Shown here in pieces: positions 1 to 5,231 of a stretch of 8,781 nucleotides of DNA. Under the pieces are notes generated by a model. That model worked only from the letters and a program-made list of their open reading frames with translations, ran no database searches and was not told the origin of the DNA. Position numbers and translations under genes: made by a program. Every line of letters starts with the position of its first letter. The first letter of the stretch is position 1. Where the stretch lies: positions 1-8,781 of the forward strand of contig JAUPTP010000057.1 in assembly GCA_030918015.1 (NCBI GenBank). The letters run 5' to 3'. The stretch is from Pseudomonadota bacterium. GTDB taxonomy: Bacteria; Pseudomonadota; Gammaproteobacteria; Burkholderiales; Burkholderiaceae_C.

Positions 1-363
1 TGCCAGGCGCAGGATGCCGCGGTATTTCTTGCGCCCCTGGAAGACCTGGCGCAGCGTGACGTCGATCTCGGCGCCCTCGAAGCGCACATAGTCGACCATC
101 CGCTTGAGCGGCCGATCCAGACCGGGAGAGGACACTTCCAGCCGAGCGTAGTCGCAGCCCTCGACCTCCAGCACGCGCTGGAGCTGGCGGGTGACCTGCT
201 CGCAATCCTCGACCACGACAAAGTCGGCGGGACCGGTCGGATAGACGGTACCCGGCACCCGGTCGATATAGACACTCAGCAACCCGCGTGGGCCACGCTC
301 GCATTCCACGAGTTCGTAACCCATGCCGGTGACGGTTCGTTCGACAGCCTGCTGCCAGTTCAT
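1..363 (-). CDS. rimP: Ribosome maturation factor RimP (3' end outside window)
   Basis: RimP is a cytoplasmic assembly factor for the 30S ribosomal subunit. The first 121 codons are present and the gene runs off the left edge. The start is the ATG at 363-361 (MNWQQAVERTV), which matches the usual start of Burkholderiales RimP. Recognisable family segments are GMGYELVECER (about residues 13-23), LLSVYIDR (28-35), a VEDCEQVTRQL helix (50-60), the conserved SSPGLDRPLKR (about 78-88) and FQGRKKYRGILR (about 108-119). The alpha/beta N-terminal domain is complete and the C-terminal SH3-like domain is only begun. In proteobacteria this gene normally leads rimP-nusA-infB, which would lie outside the window. 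No Shine-Dalgarno is seen close to the start; the nearest purine core (CAGG) is more than 20 bases upstream. The next in-frame ATG, at codon 14, lies inside the conserved domain and is not a credible start. Confidence 0.97.
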   Translation of the reverse strand, partial: MNWQQAVERTVTGMGYELVECERGPRGLLSVYIDRVPGTVYPTGPADFVVVEDCEQVTRQLQRVLEVEGCDYARLEVSSPGLDRPLKRMVDYVRFEGAEIDVTLRQVFQGRKKYRGILRLA

Positions 364-496
364 CTATGCAGTACAAACGGCAGCCTGATAGCCGCGCGAC
401 GATCTGCGCGGAGCGCCCCGTTCGTGACAAGGGTCCGCACATTCACCACGCCAGCCGGCTGCCGCACTCCTTCCGGTGCCTTGCGGCGGTTCAAGC
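364..496 (-). promoter_or_regulatory. 5' leader of rimP
   Basis: This 133-base stretch lies between an intrinsic terminator and the rimP start, and I find no gene in it. Read on the minus strand it is GC-rich and contains a short possible hairpin (GCGGC, loop TATCAG, GCTGC, one G-U pair) about 20-40 bases before the ATG. I find no convincing -35/-10 pair here; a TTGTCA is present but has no -10 at a workable distance. If rimP is transcribed from the promoter at 550-578, this is the distal part of a leader of about 180 bases. Calling it a leader is inference from position. Confidence 0.4.
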
Positions 497-527
497 AAAA
501 AAAATGGGCTGGATCTGATCCGCCCAT
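497..527 (-). terminator. Rho-independent terminator
   Basis: On the minus strand an imperfect GC-containing stem (arms 527-517 and 515-504, one unpaired base, a single-base tip at 516 that would open to a small loop) is followed at once by eight T residues (504-497, the first also closing the stem). This is a textbook intrinsic terminator. It lies 79 bases beyond the stop codon of the minus-strand gene ending at 606 and upstream of rimP, so it can end transcription of that gene and insulate or attenuate rimP. On the plus strand the stem has no T tract, so it is probably one-directional. Confidence 0.85.
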
Positions 528-549
528 TCAGCGTTCTAGCGAAAACCTG

Positions 550-578
550 ATCATACCCGAGCCCGGCCGCCCGGGCAA
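550..578 (-). promoter_or_regulatory. Candidate sigma70 promoter upstream of rimP
   Basis: On the minus strand TTGCCC (578-573) and TATGAT (555-550) are separated by exactly 17 bases. The -10 matches the consensus at five of six positions and the -35 at four of six. The predicted start would be near 543. It sits between the stop codon of the upstream gene and the terminator at 497-527, so RNA made here would meet that terminator after about 45 bases. It is the best promoter-like sequence upstream of rimP. Confidence 0.45.
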
Positions 579-605
579 CCCACATGGCGGCCGCGCAGCC
601 CCTGT

Positions 606-1406
606 TCAGGCCGCGCGCGACGGCTGGGCCCGTGCGCCCGGCCCCGCATCCGGCAGATCGCGCAGCCGCTGCCGCAGCTGCCGCTGCTCGAGGCGCAGAT
701 CCATCTTCAGGTCAGACAGGTTCAGCACCAGATCCTTGAGGCGCCGCAGGTCCTCGGCCGAGCCTGCGCTGGCCAGCAGAGGCATCGGCCCGCGCGCCAG
801 ATCCCCGAACACCGCCGCCGGGTCCACCGGCGTCGACAGACGCTGGTGCAGCTCGACCAGCTGCTGGCCAAGCCGGGCTTCGCCGCGCTGCAGCACCCCC
901 TCGAGTCCTGCGAGCCGCTGCTCCAGCCGATCGAATCGCTGCAGCGACTGTGCCTCGTCCGAGCGCTCGCCACGGGACGGCTCCGACGCGGACACCCCCG
1001 CCAGCACATCCCGGCAGGCCTCCACCTGCTGCATCAGCTGCGCCAGCTGCCGCGACAGCGCGGCCTCCTGCTCCTGCAGCCCGGCGGCCGCACCACGGTC
1101 GACCGACCGCCCCGACCCACCGGCCACCCGGGCCCGGTAGCGCTCCACGCAGCCCGACAGGATCGCCAGCCCCAGCCACACCGCCGCCACGACCATCCAC
1201 TGGCGGGCCTGCGCGATGTTGGCCGCCTCGTTGATGTCGGGCATGGGCCGCAGCAGGGACGCGGCCGTGAAGTGCAGCCGCGCCAGATCATCGTTCAGAT
1301 AGTCCAGCAGCCGCTCCCAGGCGAGCAGCGCGGGCACCAGCCAGCCGCCCCACAGCAGCATGCGCCCCATCAGTCGCATCGAGGTGGACAGGGAAGGCAA
1401 GGTCAT
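606..1406 (-). CDS. Uncharacterised membrane protein with coiled-coil C-terminus
   Basis: A 266-residue protein that I do not recognise. Visible parts are a hydrophobic segment at about 15-31 (LLWGGWLVPALLAW), a polar loop of about 40 residues, and a second hydrophobic segment at about 70-86 (MVVAAVWLGLAILSG) followed by a basic RYRAR stretch. After this come Gln/Glu/Leu-rich helical regions at about 107-134, 152-190 and 216-250 that look like coiled coil. By the positive-inside rule the basic and coiled-coil part would be cytoplasmic. The start chosen is the ATG at 1406, with AGGAAA about 12 bases upstream. The frame stays open to an ATG at 1754, but the extra 116 residues are Cys/Gly/Arg-rich and look non-coding. 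The start overlaps (ATGA) the stop of a possible 12-residue upstream reading frame at 1441-1403. A terminator follows at 497-527. The gene stands alone and its function is unknown. Confidence 0.72.
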   Translation of the reverse strand: MTLPSLSTSMRLMGRMLLWGGWLVPALLAWERLLDYLNDDLARLHFTAASLLRPMPDINEAANIAQARQWMVVAAVWLGLAILSGCVERYRARVAGGSGRSVDRGAAAGLQEQEAALSRQLAQLMQQVEACRDVLAGVSASEPSRGERSDEAQSLQRFDRLEQRLAGLEGVLQRGEARLGQQLVELHQRLSTPVDPAAVFGDLARGPMPLLASAGSAEDLRRLKDLVLNLSDLKMDLRLEQRQLRQRLRDLPDAGPGARAQPSRAA

Positions 1407-1694
1407 CGCGAAGGGTTTCCTGATTCGAATGAAAGGCTCATCCGGCCTTGATTCTCGCGCATCGAATCCCAGGAAATGGCAAGGAACGCCAGCGCCACGC
1501 AGGAAACGACACCCCCATCTGCAAAAGACAGCCACACCATACCCCCTGCAGCGCCCTTCATGTGTCAAAAGATTTCTTGCGGAACCCGCCGGGCCGCAGG
1601 CACTCGAAAAGTGGCACGCAGCAGCCCTGCAGCGCCCCCAACGCCCCCCCACGTTCGGGGGAGCCTGCTCACCATGACCCGGAAGGAGTCCGAC
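1407..1694. promoter_or_regulatory. Divergent intergenic region
   Basis: The 288 bases between the membrane-protein gene (minus) and the small gene (plus) are less GC-rich than their surroundings, especially around 1500-1600. On the minus strand a perfect TTGACA occurs at 1568-1563. The best -10-like match (TATGGT) is 21 bases away, longer than normal, so the promoter is uncertain. No convincing plus-strand promoter was found. A GC hairpin at 1644-1661 lies just before the small gene. Confidence 0.35.
1644..1661 (+). repeat. C7/G5 hairpin in the leader of the small gene
   Basis: A run of seven C (1644-1650), a six-base spacer (ACGTTC) and five G (1657-1661) can form a five-base-pair all-GC hairpin. 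It lies about 20 bases before the ribosome binding site of the 1695 gene. There is no T tract, so it is not an intrinsic terminator. It may affect translation or RNA stability, or be a by-product of high GC content. Confidence 0.4.
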
Positions 1695-1913
1695 ATGACC
1701 GACCCGCACATCCCCGTCATCGACGCCCCGGCGCCCCTGTGGCGACGACTGCATCGGCTGCTGCGCAGCAACGGCATGCGGCCGGCACGCCAGCGCGCCA
1801 GCGCGGACCCGGAGCGCATCACCGCCCTGGGCTACGAGGCCGCCTATGCCCCGGCGCCATCCACCGCCGGGACCACGGAGCCGGCGCCCGGCCTGCCGCC
1901 CCGGGCGGACTGA
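1695..1913 (+). CDS. Small hypothetical protein (72 residues)
   Basis: An unrecognised small protein beginning MTDPHIPVIDAPAPLW. The start at 1695 is chosen because GGAAGGAG lies about seven bases before it, the strongest Shine-Dalgarno in this part of the window. An in-frame ATG at 1674 has no such site. Residues 14-27 (PLWRRLHRLLRSNG) could form a basic amphipathic helix. The central part (ERITALGYEAAYAP) is ordinary and the tail from about 52 is Pro/Ala/Thr-rich and probably disordered. There is no signal peptide or membrane segment. It stands alone on the plus strand and converges on the histidine kinase gene, with 36 bases between the stop codons. Short basic proteins of this kind are common in Burkholderiales, but I cannot place it in a named family. 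The main alternative is a chance frame in GC-rich DNA. Confidence 0.55.
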   Translation: MTDPHIPVIDAPAPLWRRLHRLLRSNGMRPARQRASADPERITALGYEAAYAPAPSTAGTTEPAPGLPPRAD

Positions 1914-1949
1914 CGCACCGAGCGCCTCGCGCCCGTCACCGGCATCCCT

Positions 1950-3380
1950 TCAGGGCCGCGACGCCGGCGGCCAGGGCAGGCGCACGGTCGCCTCCAGGCC
2001 GGGATCGGCCGCGCTCAGATCCAGGCGCCCGCCGTGCGCCTGGGCGACGAGCCGGCACAGATGCAGCCCCAGCCCCACCCCGCCCTGCCCGCGGCCGCGT
2101 GCGGCATCGGGGCGGTAGAACGCCTCGCCCAGCTGGACCAGGGCCTGCGGCGCCACACCCGGCCCATGATCGCGAACCGACAGCACCAGCAGGTCACCGC
2201 GCTCGCCCGACTCGCGCCCGAGCCGGACCGCCACGGGCGGCGCCCCATGACGCAAGGCATTGCCGACCAGATTGCGCACCAGCAAGCGCCAGCGGGCCGC
2301 ATCGAGCAGCCATTCGCCCGCAGCAGCCCCGAGATCGAACTGCAGCACGGTCTCGTCCCGACCGGCTGCCTCCGCCACCTCGACCGCGACCGCCTCCACC
2401 AGCAGCGCCAGATCCACCGGCGCGCGCTGCAGCGCCGCATGCCCGGCCGCCAGCCGCTCGCCCTCGATCAGGTCGGTGATGAGCGCCCCCATCTCGCCCA
2501 GATCGCGCAGCAGCGCCTCGCGCGAGGCGCCGGCCTCGACCAGCTCGGCATGCAGCCGTGCCCGGGTCAGCGGCGAGCGCAGCTCGTGGCTGATCGCCAG
2601 CAGCAGCGCCCGCTTGGCCTCGAGCATGCGGTGGAGCTCGCCCGCCATGGTGTTGATCTGCGAGGCCAGCAGGCCCAGCTCGCTGCGGTCGCGCACCGGG
2701 ATGGGCGCATCGAACTCGCCCCGCCCGTAGCGCACCGCGCCGGCACGGATGTCGTCGAGCGGCCGCAGCCAGTGCCTCATCACCAGATAGGCCGCCAGGG
2801 TCATGACCAGCAGCAGGGTCAGCGTGACCCAGCCGATCGAGCGCGGCCGCTGCCGCCAGGGCACCTCCCCCAGGCCGAAGCGGATGCGGTGGCCGTCGGC
2901 GCTGCGGCGGGTGATCATCAGCCAGCCCCGCTCGCCGTCATCGGCCTCATCGCCCTCCATCGAGGGATCGGCCACCCAGCTCAGACCACGCCCTGCGTGC
3001 CGGGGCGGCAGGCCCTCTCGGTCGGCGTCGGCCGCGCGGGGCGGCCGCATCCAGGGCCGCTCGGGCAGGCCGCGCAGATGGGGATGGGAATCCCAGTGCA
3101 CGAGCGGCCCGTCGATGCGCACCGACAGCGGCAGCCGCTCGGTCATCGCCCGCGCCCGCGCGATGTCGGGCGGCGAGCCCAGCTCGATGACGAGCCGGTC
3201 GGCGTAGTCCGCCACCAGCGGACGCACCAGCGCGCGCCAGCCCCCGCCCAGGGCATGCTGCATGCCCGACATGAAGACGGCGGTCGTCGACAGCGCCAGC
3301 ATCACGAACAGCAGCAGCAGGCGCGGCCCCAGCCGCCCCGCCGCGCGACGCAGCGCCCTGCGCCAGGGCATGCCCGTCAT
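1950..3380 (-). CDS. Two-component sensor histidine kinase (CpxA/RstB/EnvZ-like)
   Basis: A 476-residue inner-membrane sensor kinase that would autophosphorylate and pass the phosphate to the regulator encoded just upstream. Domains in order: membrane segment about 20-39; periplasmic sensor region about 40-180, rich in Arg/Pro/Asp and without a recognised fold; second membrane segment about 181-201; HAMP linker about 202-252 (RPLDDI to NTMAGEL); dimerisation/phosphoacceptor helix with SHELRSPLTRARL and predicted phosphorylated His265; N box NLVGNALRHG (Asn370, Asn374); G1 box DHGPG (404-408); F-box-like FYRPD (421-425); G2 box GGVGLGL (433-439). All catalytic boxes look intact. The start at 3380 overlaps the regulator stop as ATGA, which implies translational coupling. 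The frame is open to 3434 but that extension lies inside the regulator gene. The ligand cannot be read from the sequence. The Spy-like lipoprotein in the same operon suggests envelope stress or metal sensing, by analogy with CpxA. Confidence 0.97.
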   Translation of the reverse strand: MTGMPWRRALRRAAGRLGPRLLLLFVMLALSTTAVFMSGMQHALGGGWRALVRPLVADYADRLVIELGSPPDIARARAMTERLPLSVRIDGPLVHWDSHPHLRGLPERPWMRPPRAADADREGLPPRHAGRGLSWVADPSMEGDEADDGERGWLMITRRSADGHRIRFGLGEVPWRQRPRSIGWVTLTLLLVMTLAAYLVMRHWLRPLDDIRAGAVRYGRGEFDAPIPVRDRSELGLLASQINTMAGELHRMLEAKRALLLAISHELRSPLTRARLHAELVEAGASREALLRDLGEMGALITDLIEGERLAAGHAALQRAPVDLALLVEAVAVEVAEAAGRDETVLQFDLGAAAGEWLLDAARWRLLVRNLVGNALRHGAPPVAVRLGRESGERGDLLVLSVRDHGPGVAPQALVQLGEAFYRPDAARGRGQGGVGLGLHLCRLVAQAHGGRLDLSAADPGLEATVRLPWPPASRP

Positions 3381-4096
3381 GCGCAGGGTCCGGCCGCGAA
3401 GGCATAGCCGGCATTGCGCAGCGTGCGGATGCATTCGAGCGGCTCGAGCTTGCGGCGGATCCGGCTGATCAGGATGTCGATCGCGCGCGTGTACACCTCG
3501 GTGTCATGCCCGCGCAGATGGGAGAGGATCTCGTCGCGGGTGAAGACCCGCTGCGGGTCGGCCGCCAGCAGCGCCAGCAGCGTGAACTCGGTGCCGGTCA
3601 GCTCGACGGGCTCGCCATCGCGGCGCACCTGGCGGCGGTCCAGATCGATCTCGATGCGGTCGAAGCACAGCCGATGCGGCCGCGCCGGTGCGGATGCAGC
3701 GGACGAGGCCGGCGGCTCGGCCGGACGCCGGCGCAGGATGGTCTGCAGCCGGGCGGCCAGCTCGCGGGGCTCGAAGGGCTTGGGCAGATAGTCGTCGGCC
3801 CCCAGCTCCAGGCCGATCACCCGGTCGGTGACGTCGCCGCGGGCGGTGAGCATCAGCACCGGCAGCGCGGCCAGGCGCGCATCGGGATCGCGGCGCAGGC
3901 GCCGGCACAGCTCGAAGCCGTCCAGCCCGGGCATCATCACGTCGAGGATGACCGCGTCGAAGGGCTCGGCATGCAGCCGCGCCCACCCCTCCTCGGGGCG
4001 GGTCGCGGCCTCGAGCATCAGGTCGAAGCGGCGCAGGTAGAGCGCCAGCGGCTCGGCCAGATGTTCATCGTCATCGATCAGGAGCAGGCGAGGCAT
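3377..4096 (-). CDS. OmpR/PhoB-family response regulator (CpxR/RstA-like)
   Basis: A 239-residue cytoplasmic transcription factor. The receiver domain (about 1-122) has the acidic pocket IDDDE (7-11), phosphoacceptor Asp52 in VILDVMMPGLDG, the switch Thr84 in LMLTARG and Lys106 in LPKPF, so it should be phosphorylatable. An Ala/Pro/Ser-rich linker (about 124-140) joins a winged-helix DNA-binding domain (about 141-236) with LTGTEFTLL, the transactivation-loop region, and a recognition helix in TRAIDILISRIRRKL, which resembles CpxR. It ends with the usual RTLRNAGYAF. The length is typical of the family. A weak AGGA lies about nine bases before the ATG. The gene is 44 bases downstream of the Spy-like lipoprotein gene and overlaps the kinase by four bases, so the three genes look like one operon. 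Autoregulation is likely by family precedent. The target sites are not known. Confidence 0.98.
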   Translation of the reverse strand: MPRLLLIDDDEHLAEPLALYLRRFDLMLEAATRPEEGWARLHAEPFDAVILDVMMPGLDGFELCRRLRRDPDARLAALPVLMLTARGDVTDRVIGLELGADDYLPKPFEPRELAARLQTILRRRPAEPPASSAASAPARPHRLCFDRIEIDLDRRQVRRDGEPVELTGTEFTLLALLAADPQRVFTRDEILSHLRGHDTEVYTRAIDILISRIRRKLEPLECIRTLRNAGYAFAAGPCA

Positions 4097-4140
4097 GGCC
4101 CGATCCTAGCCGCGCGCCCCCCGCCATGCCCAGACCCGCC

Positions 4141-4776
4141 TCAGCCGTGGCGGCGATCGCCGTCCATGCCGCGCCGCCCGCCCGGACCGCGCTCCAGGAA
4201 GGTGCGAACCTTGATCTGCTGCTCGGGCTTGAGGCTGTCGTAGAAGTCGGCCATCGCGGCGATGACCTGGGGCGCGGCGGCGCGCGCGGCCTGGGCCTTC
4301 TCGTCGACCAGGGCCTGGGCGCGGGCCCGGTCGAAGCGCTCGCCCTTGATCAGCTCCTGCATCTGCTGCGGCGGCAGCAGGCCCGGGCCGCCATGGCCAG
4401 GACGGCCGCCCGGCTGACCCGGCTCGCCGGCCTTCGGCGGCGGGTTGCCGGCCATGGCGCTGCGCTGCGCATCCATCGCCTCGAACATCTTGACCAGCCG
4501 GCCCTTCTGCGCCGCGTCGAGCTCGAGCTGCGCCGAGACCCGCTCGACCATGCGCTCGCGCATCTTCTGCATGTCGGCCTCGCTGCGCGGGCCGTGACCC
4601 TCGTCATGACCATGGCGGCCCATCATGCCCATGCGCGGGCCCTCGCCGTCCGGGCCGCCACGGCCGCCCCGCCCCGGACCGTCGCCCCCGAACGGTGCGC
4701 TGCCGCAGGCCGCCAGACCACTGACCAGAACCACGGCGGCCAGACCCGTCAGAGAGCGCTTGAACCAGGAACTCAT
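4141..4776 (-). CDS. Spy/CpxP-like periplasmic lipoprotein
   Basis: A 211-residue exported protein. The N-terminus has a basic start (MSSWFKRS), a hydrophobic core (LAAVVLVSG) and a lipobox LAAC with predicted lipidated Cys24. Next is a Gly/Arg linker with a Met/His patch (MGMMGRHGHDEGHG, about 49-62) that could bind metal. Two helical segments carry LTxxQ-like motifs, LDAAQ (86-90) and LKPEQ (182-186), the hallmark of the Spy/CpxP group. Both lack the usual Thr. A Pro/Gly-rich insert (about 110-136) separates the halves, and the tail is Arg/Gly/His-rich. Known relatives are periplasmic chaperones or Cpx-pathway inhibitors; a similar role is inferred from this fold and from the regulator-kinase pair downstream. 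The start at 4776 has AAGGAAAG close upstream. A longer frame to 4818 would bury the signal peptide. The assignment is good at family level, but the true role could be metal binding. Confidence 0.85.
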   Translation of the reverse strand: MSSWFKRSLTGLAAVVLVSGLAACGSAPFGGDGPGRGGRGGPDGEGPRMGMMGRHGHDEGHGPRSEADMQKMRERMVERVSAQLELDAAQKGRLVKMFEAMDAQRSAMAGNPPPKAGEPGQPGGRPGHGGPGLLPPQQMQELIKGERFDRARAQALVDEKAQAARAAAPQVIAAMADFYDSLKPEQQIKVRTFLERGPGGRRGMDGDRRHG

Positions 4777-4970
4777 GATTTCTTTCCTTGAGACTGCATC
4801 GAAGAACATGGGCCTCATGGTGCCGGGGCCAGGATGCGGCGTCCTTTCGCCCAGGTATCGTCGTGTTTCGTTTTATTGCTCCTGCGCTGCCCCGGAGGCC
4901 GACCGAATGTTTCATCGAAAAACGAGACCGCAAGCCTCCTGACTTTCACGATCGTTAACATTCACGGGAA

Positions 4971-4983
4971 GAACCGCTGGTTC
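4971..4983. repeat. Inverted repeat GAACC-GCT-GGTTC
   Basis: Perfect five-base arms around a three-base centre. Flanking GGG and CCC could lengthen the stem with a bulge. It may be an operator half of the divergent region or a small RNA hairpin. There is no T tract on either strand, so it is not a terminator. Confidence 0.45.
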
Positions 4984-5013
4984 CCGTTCGTCCCCAATGG
5001 ACAACACCTGATG

Positions 5014-5036
5014 GACACGGCAGGCCTCTCCGTGTC
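5014..5036. repeat. Palindromic operator-like site GACACGG-N9-CCGTGTC
   Basis: Perfect seven-base inverted repeats (5014-5020 and 5030-5036) with a nine-base spacer, 16 bases centre to centre. The symmetry suits a dimeric DNA-binding protein. It lies just upstream of the candidate plus-strand promoter at 5057-5084 and about 200 bases before the deacetylase start. No terminator-like T run follows. The binding protein is unknown. An OmpR-type regulator normally uses direct repeats, so the neighbouring regulator is not an obvious match. Confidence 0.5.
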
Positions 5037-5056
5037 GCACATCACAGGCAACAGGT

Positions 5057-5084
5057 TTGCCGATGGCCACCCCCTCAGTAGAAA
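5057..5084 (+). promoter_or_regulatory. Candidate promoter for the polysaccharide genes
   Basis: TTGCCG (5057-5062) and TAGAAA (5079-5084) are 16 bases apart, and each matches the sigma70 consensus at four of six positions. A start near 5091 would give a leader of about 140 bases before the deacetylase. This is a weak match, listed because it is the best plus-strand candidate in the gap. Confidence 0.25.
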
Positions 5085-5231
5085 ATCCATCCCTATCACA
5101 CCGGAAACCGTGCTTGTCCGAAAAAAGGAAGGCGAACCCCGGCATTTGGCCGTCGCATGGACAGGCGCGGCACAACAACAGAAATCGTCTCCGCTCGGCA
5201 GGGCCGGGAGACGCAGGGAGTCGCTGAGAAC

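Larger units (their letters stand above)
4777..5231. promoter_or_regulatory. 455-bp divergent control region
   Basis: There is no credible gene here. The central part (about 4860-5130) is AT-richer than the flanking genes, as expected for promoters. It separates the minus-strand stress operon from the plus-strand polysaccharide locus. It contains a direct repeat of TTCACG (4945-4950 and 4961-4966) flanking GTTAAC, a perfect inverted repeat at 4971-4983, another at 5014-5036, and TGTTTC twice (4864-4869 and 4908-4913), 44 bases or about four helical turns apart. No sigma54-type GG-N10-GC element and no GTAAA-N5-GTAAA CpxR box was found. I could not identify the minus-strand promoter. Short frames in this region on either strand lack recognisable protein features. 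Confidence 0.6.

Noticed and set aside
364..605. An initiator tRNA gene upstream of rimP, as in E. coli (metY)
   Set aside because: No cloverleaf arms or T-loop sequence are visible between 364 and 605.
1563..1568. Perfect TTGACA on the minus strand as a full promoter
   Set aside because: No -10 hexamer lies 16-19 bases away; the best is at 21, so it is mentioned only as a partial signal.
1448..2479. Plus-strand frame of 343 codons spanning the small gene and the end of the kinase gene
   Set aside because: It is Pro/Arg/Ala/His-dominated, has no ribosome binding site, and crosses the convergent gene end in another frame.
2034..3407. Open plus-strand frame of 457 codons opposite the histidine kinase
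   Set aside because: The translation is Gln/Arg/His/Pro-rich with no domain. The kinase boxes on the minus strand are all intact.
4777..5231. A CpxR box (GTAAA-N5-GTAAA) or a sigma54 promoter in the divergent gap
   Set aside because: I looked on both strands and found only partial matches; GG and GC pairs were not at the required 10-base spacing.
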